A stretch of 36,388 nt of DNA from a virus. The translations under genes and the position numbers were made by a program. Location of the stretch: positions 1 through 36,388 of the IMG/VR virus record IMGVR_UViG_3300008516_000636. One strand, written 5' to 3'. Positions 23,235 to 31,738 of the stretch are shown here, in pieces (positions within the stretch are counted from its first letter, which is position 1; every line of letters starts with the position of its first letter). Under the pieces are notes generated by a model. It was given only the letters and a program-made list of their open reading frames with translations, was not told where the DNA came from and searched no databases.

Positions 23235-25913
23235 CTATACTACCGGAGCGCCCTGCGTAGCTTGGCTATGCGGCTCCCAAAACGTTGTCGGCACCTTGTC
23301 TTGTCTTGGCGTTACGTTAGTATGTTCTTCTACTCTATTTCCTTCCGCAATTGCAATCGCAGTCGCCTCGGCCTTGTTCTTCTTCATGGCATCGATTAGC
23401 GGGTCAACAATACCACTCTTGATATAATTTTTTATTGCGGGCGCCGCATTTTTTACCGCAGTTTCCGCTTTTTGTTTGAGCATATCGGCGTCTTTTTCCT
23501 TTTGCTTTTCTTCATCTGCTTTCGTTTCTTCCGCCTCTTCTCCGATGGCCTTTTGAAGTCCGGTTATTTTTTTGCCCAGCTTTTCGGGTATCTTCTTGCC
23601 CGCGTCCTTCATTGCATCGCGTACTTTTTTTAGATGGTCGAGTTGCGATTTCAGTCCGGGCGTGATACCGGCGCGTGCTTCCTGCAGTTTGTCTATCTGC
23701 CCCTGTATAGCCGTTATGCGGCCCTGCTTTCCACCCATGATAGCTTCCGTTAATTGCCCCCGTAGTTGACCTATCCGGCCCGTTATCCTACCCGCGAATT
23801 CTTCTGGACGTTGCTGCATCATTGCCTGTTGTACCGCCTGTTGACGCATCCGCTGTCGAGCCGCAGGCGTTATGTCCCTGAAGAACCCAACTCCCGGCGC
23901 CAACCGCTGTTCACGCGCCATCTTCTCGCTAAACTTCTTCATGCCTTCTTCTGGCCCGAATTGTCTAATAAACCGTGCAGCTCGGCCAGCCTCTAAACCA
24001 CCATACTTCAAACCGAATCCGCCAAGCGCCTGCGCGGTAGTTAGCTGCCCCATCATCATTTCGTAAGCATCCCTTATCACCTTCCTTCTTTTTCTGCTGG
24101 AGGGCGGTGTTGGCGGCTGCTTGCCATATTCTGGGCCGAAGCGTTTTGTATCTACCGGCGTAGTACCCATGCCGGGTCTTCCAAATGTTTCATGCCACGC
24201 GGGCCTCGTTGCGTGTATAAATTGTTTACCCAATACGTCAAACCACCCATCTACCTTTTTGCCGGTCTTGTCTATGGCGCTACTTGCTACGCCCTCTAAT
24301 TCTTTTATGAAATCTTCGCCTGAACCAAGGGCATTATCTTTCAGGGTCTTAGCCTTGTCGGCCCAGAAATTTACGCTGTTATCAATAATACCGTTAATCT
24401 CTTTGATAATAAAGCCCGCGCCGTCAGCTATCGCCCTGCCGCCCGCAGTAAAAACATCCCCAATCCAGCCAAAACCGGTCGGCAAAAACGCCTTGATTGC
24501 CGCGCCGATTAGGCGCATCCCCATAGATGTTGCTGCCACAGACATACTTATGGCCGTGCTTATCGTGACTTTCAAAACCTGCAAGGCGATAACGCTAAGT
24601 TCGATTATCTTGCTGTTCAGATAATCCCATGTAGCATCGGTGCTTTGGGAAACGAAGTCCAGGAACGAACCGTATTTTTCAATACCCATGCCGATGAGAC
24701 CGATTATCTTGAAGACGTTAGATATAACGGAACCAAGCGTTTGACCGATTGACTTCAATGCCTTTTGAATCCAGTCGGTCTTCAGCAGTTTACTTACAAC
24801 GCTTAGGGCTTCCAGTAATCCCGGCAATAACGCTTCGCCAACTGTGCGTTTTACCGCAACAAGTTCTTGCCTCATTTGCGCCAGCCTAAACGCGGGCGTT
24901 GCAATCATCTGTTCGAATTTTCTTTGGCTCATACCTGCTGAATTTGCGGCCTTGTCAATAGAGGCAGAAAGGGCATCGACGTTGCCGATAACCTGCCCAA
25001 GCGCAATCTTGGCCCTAATGTTCGGGAATAGTCTGGATAATTCTTCCGCTGAATACCCAGCTTCCGTAAGCACTCGCGCAAACTCCTTAATGCCGCCGGT
25101 TGCCAGTGCATCCTTAAATACTTTCATAGCGCCCGCTGCTTCTTCTGCGGGGTTAGCCATCTGGTTCAGCACAGCCCTAACGCTGGTTAGGGACATAGAT
25201 GTACCAACGCCAGACCTTGTAACTTGTGCAATAAATCCGGCAAGGTCTTGCATTGATATGCCCATCTGACCCGCCATCGATGTTACCATACCAATTGTGG
25301 GTGCCAGTTCAGACATGGTTGTAATACCGTCTTCTACGGTAGCGGCAAGTATATCGGTTGCCTTTGCCGCCGTCATGCCGTCCTTTTTATATGCCACCAT
25401 AATGGCAGATACCGCCCTCGCAACTTCCCCAAGCGGCGCAAAACCGCCTACCGCTGCCTTATTAACAACGGTAAGGTGCTCTATTGCGTCTGCTGCGGGA
25501 ATACCGGCAGATAAGATGTTATATAAACCCTGAGACAAGTCTTCTGTTGAGCGCCCAAACTCTACCGACATCTTCTTTATCGCACTGGTAAATTTATTCA
25601 TGTAATTTAGTGACTGTCCGGACAGCATTGTAGACACCTTTGCCATCTGGTCAGTGAATACAGATGCAGCCTTGGTCGCAGAAATGAATCCATAGGCAAG
25701 GCCGCCAACCGTTAGTAACGGCAAGAATGTTGTTATTGAGCGCGTTATGCTCTTAAATACGCCAGTAATTACACTGCGCATCTTTGTAAATATACCGCTT
25801 ACGCCTTTACCCATTTTCGTTGCCGCATTACGCATCTTCGCGGCCATCTGCTGGAACGGCCCGGACGCCTTATCCTGAAGTGATATTTCTGCCTGCGCTT
25901 TGTATAAGCTCAT
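23235..25913 (-). CDS. Tape measure protein, 892 aa
   Basis: This is the longest gene of the tail block. It sets tail length and is ejected with the DNA. The N-terminal third is a typical TP901-type tape measure core: an amphipathic start (KAQAEISLQDKASGPFQ), a hydrophobic segment (TTFLPLLTVGGLAYGF, about 62-77), then Ala/Gly/Met-rich helices with LSQGLYNILSAGIPAADA and MVTSMAGQMGISMQDLA. Further hydrophobic segments occur near 390-410 and 450-480. The C-terminal part is highly charged coiled coil. By the common rule of about 1.5 angstrom per residue, the tail would be near 130 nm long. Confidence 0.9.
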   Translation of the reverse strand: MSLYKAQAEISLQDKASGPFQQMAAKMRNAATKMGKGVSGIFTKMRSVITGVFKSITRSITTFLPLLTVGGLAYGFISATKAASVFTDQMAKVSTMLSGQSLNYMNKFTSAIKKMSVEFGRSTEDLSQGLYNILSAGIPAADAIEHLTVVNKAAVGGFAPLGEVARAVSAIMVAYKKDGMTAAKATDILAATVEDGITTMSELAPTIGMVTSMAGQMGISMQDLAGFIAQVTRSGVGTSMSLTSVRAVLNQMANPAEEAAGAMKVFKDALATGGIKEFARVLTEAGYSAEELSRLFPNIRAKIALGQVIGNVDALSASIDKAANSAGMSQRKFEQMIATPAFRLAQMRQELVAVKRTVGEALLPGLLEALSVVSKLLKTDWIQKALKSIGQTLGSVISNVFKIIGLIGMGIEKYGSFLDFVSQSTDATWDYLNSKIIELSVIALQVLKVTISTAISMSVAATSMGMRLIGAAIKAFLPTGFGWIGDVFTAGGRAIADGAGFIIKEINGIIDNSVNFWADKAKTLKDNALGSGEDFIKELEGVASSAIDKTGKKVDGWFDVLGKQFIHATRPAWHETFGRPGMGTTPVDTKRFGPEYGKQPPTPPSSRKRRKVIRDAYEMMMGQLTTAQALGGFGLKYGGLEAGRAARFIRQFGPEEGMKKFSEKMAREQRLAPGVGFFRDITPAARQRMRQQAVQQAMMQQRPEEFAGRITGRIGQLRGQLTEAIMGGKQGRITAIQGQIDKLQEARAGITPGLKSQLDHLKKVRDAMKDAGKKIPEKLGKKITGLQKAIGEEAEETKADEEKQKEKDADMLKQKAETAVKNAAPAIKNYIKSGIVDPLIDAMKKNKAEATAIAIAEGNRVEEHTNVTPRQDKVPTTFWEPHSQATQGAPVV

Positions 25914-25923
25914 TACCCTGCCT

Positions 25924-26118
25924 TTACTTCAGCATTTTACTTAGCGCACCGCCTATGTAAATTGCCCCTTCGTCTGCAAGATTTTCAACAGCTATGTCAT
26001 ACCAGTGCATCAGATACACCATCGGCACGCCTTCCATTTCCCATGGCGGCCTTCCGTATCGCGCCGCCATAGCTTCTATTATCCTTTCGTACTTGTCGGG
26101 CTTTTCTGGCCTGGGGTT
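25924..26118 (-). CDS. Frameshift extension of the tail assembly chaperone (gpGT-like)
   Basis: In the -1 frame relative to the chaperone, codons stay open from the A-run (GGAAAAACCCC, 26123-26113) to TAA 25926-25924, giving 64 residues that include KPDKYERIIEAMAARYG, RPPWEMEGVPM and a hydrophobic-charged end (GALSKMLK). A shift at the lysine codon AAA (26120-26118) would make a 294-residue fusion. This is the lambda G/GT arrangement: a shifted product lying directly upstream of the tape measure gene. If not frameshifted, the same frame could start at ATG 26070 as a 48-residue protein, since an AGGA lies 11 bases upstream. I prefer the frameshift reading. Confidence 0.66.
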   Translation of the reverse strand, partial: NPRPEKPDKYERIIEAMAARYGRPPWEMEGVPMVYLMHWYDIAVENLADEGAIYIGGALSKMLK

Positions 26119-26807
26119 TTTCCGAACAACAGTCCTATTGCCGGAAAAAATTCGCTCATAAAAGGGATGATAAAGTCCAGTCCGTTCATGTCGATGACAA
26201 GCCCGATAAGTGCCTTCAAGAACGGCACGTTCAGGTTGTTTTCTATATACTGTTCTGAATATCTCTCTTTGTCATCCGGAAATAGTATCTTGAGAATTTC
26301 TGCAGCATTGCCCCAAATGACTTCCTCAAATGCCTTGACTATTTCGCCTTCCGCCGCCAGCTTTTTGTTGACCAGCTTGCGCGGGAATTCCTGATAGTCG
26401 TTAGGGCCAAGTTCGATGCGGATATTGGGAAATTCCCGCATAACAGGCTTGCCTTCATCGTCTAATTTAGGTACTTTCAAACCGGCTTCGTCCGTCTTTG
26501 GCTTGTTGTTTTCATCAAGTTCCCAGACTTGTTTCGCGGCAGGGGTCACATCGCGGGCCGTAACGGTATCTATCACGGCGCCCTTGTCGTCAAGGATTTC
26601 GAATGTCGGCAATCCTACGTTGCCCAAAGACTTAAACACATCTTCGAACGTCCGCATGAATTGTTTGTACTGGCGCGGCTTCATTGGCCGCAGGATTGAC
26701 TTGTCGCCGTTAGGAAATTCGACCCCGAAGGAAAGTTCTTTCAGGTCGGTAAAGCATGTCCCGTATTTACTGGCCAATTCCTGTTTCGTCGGTATGTTCT
26801 TCATCAT
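26079..26807 (-). CDS. Tail assembly chaperone (gpG-like), 242 aa
   Basis: The gene immediately precedes the tape measure cistron, the location of tail assembly chaperones that coat the tape measure before tube polymerisation. The protein is acidic with a tail-chaperone-like helical body (RPMKPRQYKQFMRTFEDV; LAAEGEIVKAFEEVIWG). It ends GKTPGQKSPTSTKG in its own frame. A slippery-looking GGAAAAACCCC run at 26123-26113 permits a -1 shift that would replace the last 12 residues with 64 others. ATG at 26804 is an alternative start; both follow AAGGGG. Confidence 0.66.
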   Translation of the reverse strand: MMKNIPTKQELASKYGTCFTDLKELSFGVEFPNGDKSILRPMKPRQYKQFMRTFEDVFKSLGNVGLPTFEILDDKGAVIDTVTARDVTPAAKQVWELDENNKPKTDEAGLKVPKLDDEGKPVMREFPNIRIELGPNDYQEFPRKLVNKKLAAEGEIVKAFEEVIWGNAAEILKILFPDDKERYSEQYIENNLNVPFLKALIGLVIDMNGLDFIIPFMSEFFPAIGLLFGKTPGQKSPTSTKG

Positions 26808-27072
26808 CTTTCCCCTTATTCAATTCCCGTGCCTCTGCAATCTTTTCAAACGCATCGCCGTAAGCCATAACCGGTATTATTTCCCCGTTTACTTCGCGTT
26901 GCGCCTGAAAATTACACTTGCCACCCACTAATCTTCCGTGCATCCTTCTCGGGATAGCGGCGGAAAAGTTTATTTCCTTGACTACCCACTCCTTGCCGTC
27001 CACGTAAATTCTCGTGCCGTCAAAATACCCATTAGTAATTATGCGTATTTCAATTTCCTTCTTATTCGCCAT
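26767..27072 (-). CDS. Hypothetical tail-operon protein, 101 aa
   Basis: The protein has an N-terminal beta-rich part (IEIRIITNGYFDGTRIYVDGKEW), a central basic segment (RRMHGRLVGG), and an acidic tail that overlaps the start of the chaperone gene by 41 bases. No known family is recognised. A GGGAGAATTGCG stretch before ATG 27072 supplies a good ribosome binding site. Genes at this place between tube and chaperone are sometimes small tail-tube accessory proteins, which is only contextual inference. Confidence 0.6.
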   Translation of the reverse strand: MANKKEIEIRIITNGYFDGTRIYVDGKEWVVKEINFSAAIPRRMHGRLVGGKCNFQAQREVNGEIIPVMAYGDAFEKIAEARELNKGKDDEEHTDETGIGQ

Positions 27073-27115
27073 CGCAATTCTCCCATAACACTTACCCGGA
27101 AACGAAAGGCGATTA

Positions 27116-28108
27116 TTAGAGTCCGCTTGCGTCTACCGTGCTATACGCAGTAACTTCCATCTCAAGGTTAGATGCGTCTGCCGCGTAAGCCTTGAATTCA
27201 ACATCCACCACAATCCGGCCCTCATCGTTTACCGCTATCGGCACCGCCCGCATCCTGATTGCGTCGAATAGCCACTTGGTAGCGTACTTGTAGTTGGTGT
27301 CGATTGTTGCGCCTTCAAATTCGATTTCCAGTGTTCGCTCCTGATGCGCCACGAAGTCATCGTACTCCGTAGTGGCATCGAATTCTATCTGGAACGAACC
27401 GCCCACGTCAAGTTTTCCTGCCCGCTGCGGCTGACTGATAAGCCGTGACCCTAAGAACCTGCGGTCAACGTCAAGACTGTTGTCGAAGTACCAGCGCAGG
27501 TTGGATACTTCGATGTCAGTGTTGTTGTACTGTACAACGGCGTTCGATGTAGGCTTATGCGCGTAGTTCGCATATGCCGCCGTTGGAAAGCTCAATGCGC
27601 CGGTCGGCGAAGTAGTTAGGTTCATGTCCTCGCCTACGATGCTCATTGTGCAGATAAGCATCCCGTTTATATCGCATGCCCATTCCATACGGACTATAGT
27701 ACCACCCTCTACAACCTTCTCGTGCGTATCGCAGTCAATTTCAAACGTTACGCCGTCGGGCGCCGCCGAATCGCACGTATAGGTATTCAGGTACGTGGTT
27801 GCGTCGTTTGTCGGGTCTGGCTGCGTGCTTGAAACCGCGCCCAACAGGTTCTTTAAGAGTAGTTCGTATCCTTCATATTGCCAATTGAATATCAGCCCGC
27901 CGGATACCATTACGTTACCCAAGATGCTTTCGGAATCATCCGTATAGTAGTTAGGTATTTCTTCCGAAAGGATTTCGTCTACGGTTTTAACTACACTATC
28001 TCCACCCGTGCGCAGCTTTAATTTCTGCGTGCAGGTGTCGGCGCCGCCCCAAGTGCCTTCTTCGCCAAAGCAAAAGTGACCGCCAAGATGTCCGAGTGCC
28101 AATGCCAT
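27116..28108 (-). CDS. Major tail (tube) protein, 330 aa
   Basis: The protein starts MALALGHLGGHFCFGEEGTW, an N-terminus typical of phage tail tube subunits that begin with a strand and a 'GEE/GT' turn. The remainder is beta-rich with many Thr, Asp and Gly residues and repeated strand patterns (LTTSPTGALSF, VGGSFQIEFDATTEYDD, ALEIEFEGA-like). Position before the tail assembly chaperone and tape measure genes is the canonical one. The length is in the upper range for tube subunits, so an extra surface domain may be present. Confidence 0.68.
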   Translation of the reverse strand: MALALGHLGGHFCFGEEGTWGGADTCTQKLKLRTGGDSVVKTVDEILSEEIPNYYTDDSESILGNVMVSGGLIFNWQYEGYELLLKNLLGAVSSTQPDPTNDATTYLNTYTCDSAAPDGVTFEIDCDTHEKVVEGGTIVRMEWACDINGMLICTMSIVGEDMNLTTSPTGALSFPTAAYANYAHKPTSNAVVQYNNTDIEVSNLRWYFDNSLDVDRRFLGSRLISQPQRAGKLDVGGSFQIEFDATTEYDDFVAHQERTLEIEFEGATIDTNYKYATKWLFDAIRMRAVPIAVNDEGRIVVDVEFKAYAADASNLEMEVTAYSTVDASGL

Positions 28109-28374
28109 TACTTACCCCCTTTTCGTTTCCGGGTTTTCCGTTTCTTCGTCCTTTTCGTTACCTTTATATCATCTTCGTCTTTTGCTTTTGTCGGTGTTAC
28201 AACCGCTACTTTCATCGGGCTATCCGGGTCAAGCCATTGCTTCGGTAGTTTATCCATCGATTTGGCTTCTTCTTCTGTTACCCGTATCTTCGTCCATCGT
28301 TCAATTACGCCCTTGAAGTAGGTTAAATACACCCTACCCTTCAAAAACGGCCCTGCGTATATCCTGTAAAGCAT
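28108..28374 (-). CDS. Small basic protein, 88 aa
   Basis: ATG 28374 lies right after the stop of the preceding gene (TAG 28378-28376); longer in-frame starts overlap coding sequence and are rejected. The first 50 residues look like a compact alpha/beta domain (YRIYAGPFLKGRVYLTYFKG), and the last 20 are extremely basic (RTKKRKTRKRKGGK). The stop overlaps the tail tube start as TAATG. I do not recognise a family. The basic tail could bind nucleic acid or acidic partners during tail assembly. Confidence 0.6.
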   Translation of the reverse strand: MLYRIYAGPFLKGRVYLTYFKGVIERWTKIRVTEEEAKSMDKLPKQWLDPDSPMKVAVVTPTKAKDEDDIKVTKRTKKRKTRKRKGGK

Positions 28375-28375
28375 G

Positions 28376-28882
28376 CTAACTCCCCGAACTTTCAACCACC
28401 ACCAAGACATTCAGGGCAGACACAAGCAAGTTTTGGCCCGCTTCTTCTAATGCGCCCTGTTCCGGTGCTACATACTCCAACCCATCTAATCTCATGTTGA
28501 CTACTTGCCCTGCCGTTAATGATAATGCGCCAGTACCGATGCCGTGGAATAACCCCTGGCTGTCCTGTAGATAGTTCGCAAGCGTTTCCAGCGCCTCCAT
28601 CTTGTCCTTGTGCGCCTCTTCGCCCGATGCAAACTGCCGCATATAAACTACGCGTATCCGGTACATTGTCTGTAATGACTGCATTGTAGCTAAGTCCTGT
28701 GGCGACGGTTCTTCTATGTCAACCATTACAAACGGCACGTCGCTTGATAGCGCGGTATTCATAACGAGCTTGCTTAGATTGCCCACGGATACATATTTTA
28801 GCCCCATAGACGTTTTGAGGTTTGTATGTATCAAATCCCGCGTCCAGTCAGCTATGCTATATCCGTGTACCCACGTGCCCAT
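28376..28882 (-). CDS. Tail terminator-like protein, 168 aa
   Basis: The protein follows the gp10-like gene directly and precedes the tail tube gene, which is where siphoviruses keep the tail terminator. It shows alternating helices and strands (VPFVMVDIEEPSPQD, IRVVYMRQFASG, LLVSALNVLVVVESS), compatible with the small alpha/beta fold of terminator proteins that cap the finished tail. No diagnostic motif is visible, so the call is mainly positional. Confidence 0.5.
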   Translation of the reverse strand: MGTWVHGYSIADWTRDLIHTNLKTSMGLKYVSVGNLSKLVMNTALSSDVPFVMVDIEEPSPQDLATMQSLQTMYRIRVVYMRQFASGEEAHKDKMEALETLANYLQDSQGLFHGIGTGALSLTAGQVVNMRLDGLEYVAPEQGALEEAGQNLLVSALNVLVVVESSGS

Positions 28883-29349
28883 TATGCCTGTTCCATTTCT
28901 CTCTTTACTTCGTCATCGAGCCTGCGTTCCGCAACCGGGCGCTCTGCCGCCAACGCCTTTGTAAAGTATCTTTTCGGCTTCACTCCCCGGACGTATTTGG
29001 CGAACACAAACCCGCCACCGCGTTTCTTCCACCTTAGAACCTTCGCGTTTTTCGGTCTTATCAATCGTTTTCTCGGCCCGTATAGCCCCGTCCCGAATTC
29101 CTGATAAGCTGCATAATGAACGTTAGTACCTGTTCGGGCTATCACGTTACCGGGCATCTCTATTACCTGGTGTGTAATAGAGCTTTTCAGCCTGCCTACG
29201 TCCACGGGCGCGAACCGCTTCGCCCTCAATTCGAGCGATATAGCAGTCTTGTTACCCCAGTTCCTTGACGCGTGCTGGAATCGCGTGTTCCCCATCTTGC
29301 GGAACATTTCCTTCGCGTCAAGTTTGAATGAAACCGTTATCCCGGCCAT
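28882..29349 (-). CDS. HK97 gp10-like neck/tail completion protein, 155 aa
   Basis: ATG 29349 is chosen because it begins the conserved N-terminus (MAGITVSFKLDAKEMFRKM); in-frame extensions to 29385 lie within the previous gene. The protein has the features of the HK97 gp10 family: a helix with RAKRFAPVDVGRLKSSI and then the motif YAAYQEFGTG. It ends in a long charged helix (RRLDDEVKREMEQ). Family members act at the head-tail interface or in tail completion. It couples to the next gene by a TAATG overlap. Confidence 0.8.
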   Translation of the reverse strand: MAGITVSFKLDAKEMFRKMGNTRFQHASRNWGNKTAISLELRAKRFAPVDVGRLKSSITHQVIEMPGNVIARTGTNVHYAAYQEFGTGLYGPRKRLIRPKNAKVLRWKKRGGGFVFAKYVRGVKPKRYFTKALAAERPVAERRLDDEVKREMEQA

Positions 29350-29570
29350 ATCACATATCCTTTTTCGACGCCATGTCCGCAACATACACTTTTCGCGCCC
29401 GGTATTTTACCCACGCAAGCATCGTATCCTTCGGGCGTTGGTACTTTTCCGCATCGAATACAGGGACGCGGATATGCATCGTCTTTAATTTTACCGCTAT
29501 CCACGAAACACCATGCCAGGCGAAAATAATCATAAAATATCTTGTGTCCTCTTGAATGTCCCGTTGCCAT
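29337..29570 (-). CDS. Conserved phage Cys/His-rich small protein, 77 aa
   Basis: The start shares bases with the upstream stop (TAATG), and the end overlaps the start of the gp10-like gene by 13 bases. The protein carries PCIRCGKVPTPEGYDACVGK followed by a second cluster, CCGHG. I recognise this general pattern (a CxxCG pair, 'PTPEGYDAC', then 'CCGHG') from small uncharacterised phage proteins encoded in neck regions. Six cysteines and a His suggest a zinc-binding mini-domain. No biochemical role is known to me. Confidence 0.68.
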   Translation of the reverse strand: MATGHSRGHKIFYDYFRLAWCFVDSGKIKDDAYPRPCIRCGKVPTPEGYDACVGKIPGAKSVCCGHGVEKGYVIWPG

Positions 29571-29899
29571 TACAGTACCTTTACCGCCCTTACTTCCACG
29601 TGGTCAATCGTACTCATCCCGTATGCGTCTGCTATCGATAACACCCTATAATCTACCGAATCGCAGCTAATCAAATCCCTTTCCTTTATCGTCGGCGTAC
29701 CCGGTATGTAAAACAAGTATATAGATTGCACCATCAGCCCGCCGCCGCCCATGTCCATCGGGATGTCTTCTATATGTTCTATCCTCGCGGGCATCGCGGT
29801 TCCTGCATCCCCTATCGTCTCTATGGGCTGATTATTCAATTCGCCCCGGCTGGCGCTTTTTATCTGAATAGTCGTATTACATAAATCGGTCAAGCCCAT
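29570..29899 (-). CDS. Head closure (stopper) protein, 109 aa
   Basis: The protein is small and mostly beta. It opens with a strand that includes TTIQIKSASRGELNNQP, has a Gly-rich loop (DMGGGGLMVQ), and ends IDHVEVRAVKVL, a layout like SPP1 gp16-type stoppers that close the capsid after DNA packaging. Size and position between the connector and HK97 gp10-like genes agree. It is coupled to both neighbours through TAATG overlaps. The assignment relies on size, predicted fold and gene order. Confidence 0.58.
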   Translation of the reverse strand: MGLTDLCNTTIQIKSASRGELNNQPIETIGDAGTAMPARIEHIEDIPMDMGGGGLMVQSIYLFYIPGTPTIKERDLISCDSVDYRVLSIADAYGMSTIDHVEVRAVKVL

Positions 29900-30549
29900 T
29901 AGTGTATCCTCATTACCCTGTACGGGTCAAGTGTCGCGGCTATTTCGTTGGGTAGCCCGTTCCGGTAGTCACCGGCCCCGCCTTTGGTATAGCTATACGT
30001 CTGCGTCCTCTCGGATTTCATCGATGCGTCCGTATGTAAATGATAATGCTTACACAATAGGCAACAGGCATATATCAGGTCTTCGGGTATCGGGTATCGG
30101 TCAGTATCATCGTTGTATCCGAACCGTCCTACTAATTGTACGTTCTTGAAGCCCTTTGACCATTTCGTGGTTGCAAGTGACCTTATTACAGTGGGAAAGT
30201 CCTCGCCATCATCCTTGTAGCTTGAACCCCGGTCGCCACCCATTATCGCTATGTCGTCAAGGCTAAGTTCCGAGCCGCTATCAAATGTCCTGTCGGTATC
30301 TACTTTAGCCGTAGTTAATACTGTTATTGGCCCCTCTGAACAGAACAGGTCTTTCGCGCCGTTACCATGCTCGTAAACCGTTACGTCTGCTTGCGTGTCT
30401 ATCAGTAGCCTTCTGCCCGTGTATTTCCTGATAGCCGCCGACGCCCGGTGTATCAACGCTTCCGCCTGCCCCGTGGTTAGTCCGGATAGACCGGGGATGG
30501 CCTGTAGTGTTGCAACCGCCTGTATTATAGCATTCGCGGCCAGCGCCAT
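29899..30549 (-). CDS. Head-tail connector protein (gp6/gp15-like adaptor)
   Basis: This 216-residue protein begins with a helical segment and contains LTTGQAEALIHRASAAIRKYTGRRL near residues 20-46, the helical signature of phage connector proteins that dock under the portal. It continues with a beta-rich region (ITVLTTAKVD, LSLDDIAIMGG) and a helical C-terminus (YACCLLCKHYHLHTD). Its position just before the head-closure gene fits the standard order connector, stopper, gp10, terminator. The stop overlaps the next start as TAATG. Confidence 0.7.
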   Translation of the reverse strand: MALAANAIIQAVATLQAIPGLSGLTTGQAEALIHRASAAIRKYTGRRLLIDTQADVTVYEHGNGAKDLFCSEGPITVLTTAKVDTDRTFDSGSELSLDDIAIMGGDRGSSYKDDGEDFPTVIRSLATTKWSKGFKNVQLVGRFGYNDDTDRYPIPEDLIYACCLLCKHYHLHTDASMKSERTQTYSYTKGGAGDYRNGLPNEIAATLDPYRVMRIH

Positions 30550-30552
30550 TTG

Positions 30553-31065
30553 CTATTCCTTTCGTAAGGCCAATAGAGCCAATATATAATCCTGCTTAGT
30601 AGCTTTACTTGGCAGTACGGTTGTTTTCTCTCGCTCGCGGTCTATTTCATATAGTAGCTTTTTTAGTGACCGTTTCGTTTTGCGCTCCAAATCTCTAACG
30701 TCTGGTATTTGGGTTTTGGGCGCCGTGCTTTTGCACTTGCGGAAAACAATAACGTCATCTTCGTTTGATTCTTCTGCTTCAATCGTGGTATTGAAACTTA
30801 CCTTGTCCGGCTCTGGGTTTACGGCCTTTTGGGCCTTATCTGTATCGGCTATATCATCTTCTGGTTTTTCGTCTACTTCTACTTCTACCGGCGTATAGAT
30901 TTCCCATGCGCCCGGATAGTCTCTCATTAGCCCTTCCGCTGTGCCCCAGTCTAATGGTGGCGTAATACCGCCGAGACTTACCTTCCATCCGCCGCAACTG
31001 TAAACCGGGTCGATGTTCTCGCCAATCTTAATCCCGTAAAACTTCAAAATTACCGCATCTTCCAT
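30553..31065 (-). CDS. Hypothetical protein, 170 aa, head operon
   Basis: The protein has a compact N-terminal part (about 1-60, YGIKIGENIDPVYSCGGWKV) with many Gly, Trp and Pro residues. An acidic, low-complexity linker of about 60 residues follows, then a basic helical C-terminus ending SKATKQDYILALLALRKE. That ending is reminiscent of small HeH/LEM- or SAP-like helical modules found at the ends of some phage head proteins, but I cannot confirm it. It sits between the glycosyltransferase and the connector gene, starting 11 bases after the former stops. A head decoration or accessory role is possible. Confidence 0.6.
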   Translation of the reverse strand: MEDAVILKFYGIKIGENIDPVYSCGGWKVSLGGITPPLDWGTAEGLMRDYPGAWEIYTPVEVEVDEKPEDDIADTDKAQKAVNPEPDKVSFNTTIEAEESNEDDVIVFRKCKSTAPKTQIPDVRDLERKTKRSLKKLLYEIDREREKTTVLPSKATKQDYILALLALRKE

Positions 31066-31076
31066 TCCGAATTCTC

Positions 31077-31718
31077 CTATAATCCGTTTGCGCTACGAAA
31101 TTCACGCTCCGATGGCGCAAGTGATTCCCTGTAATATGTACCCTTGCGTTCGGCGCGTTTCACATCTCTTGATTGACAGTGGTGTAAAAGCTTTACGCCC
31201 GGATAAACGGGCTTTACTGATTTAACGAGTATTTCATCGTTAAGGTGCACCGCATGGTGCGTACCGTGGTATCTGCTTGAAGGATGCTTTTTGAATAGCG
31301 CATGTACCGGATACGGGTTATTTGACCCGTCTGTTCGCTCAAGCATTACCATATAGCAATTCCCATCAAGCGGTTCTGTGAATTCGCCCTGTAGTTCTTC
31401 GTCGGCATCTATCCTTAACCACCATTTGTTGTTCGGGACATGCGGAATGTATGCGTTGCGTTTGACGATTTCGTTAGGCCATGCTGACTTGCGGGTTATT
31501 ACTATATCAGCAACTTCCTTTGCAAGCTCTATCGTGCCGTCCGTGCTGTACGGTATTTCGTGCGGAAAGCCCGCGTAGGCGCCATCTACTACTATGATGG
31601 CCTCTACCTTACCGTCCAATGACCATAGGCATCTTTCCAGCCACCCCGCATCGTCGTACACATTGATGCACGCATAAATCGGCGGGGCGGCAGGGAAGTT
31701 GTTAGACTTCCCTACCAT
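31077..31718 (-). CDS. Glycosyltransferase, GT2-like (GT-A fold), inside the head operon
   Basis: This 213-residue protein has the layout of a short GT-A enzyme: an initial strand YACINVYDDAGWLERCL, a nucleotide-sugar region (EAIIVVDGAY), and a metal-binding DAD at 104-106 in WWLRIDADEEL. Similar residues occur in the C-terminal module of the giant glycosyltransferase at 9738-3709. It follows the capsid gene by 20 bases with a GGAGG ribosome binding site, and the connector block follows it. Placement hints that it may glycosylate the capsid or another virion protein, but acceptor and donor sugars cannot be read from sequence. Host glycan modification is the alternative. Confidence 0.7.
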   Translation of the reverse strand: MVGKSNNFPAAPPIYACINVYDDAGWLERCLWSLDGKVEAIIVVDGAYAGFPHEIPYSTDGTIELAKEVADIVITRKSAWPNEIVKRNAYIPHVPNNKWWLRIDADEELQGEFTEPLDGNCYMVMLERTDGSNNPYPVHALFKKHPSSRYHGTHHAVHLNDEILVKSVKPVYPGVKLLHHCQSRDVKRAERKGTYYRESLAPSEREFRSANGL

Positions 31719-31738
31719 ATCCGCCTCCGCTTATTATG

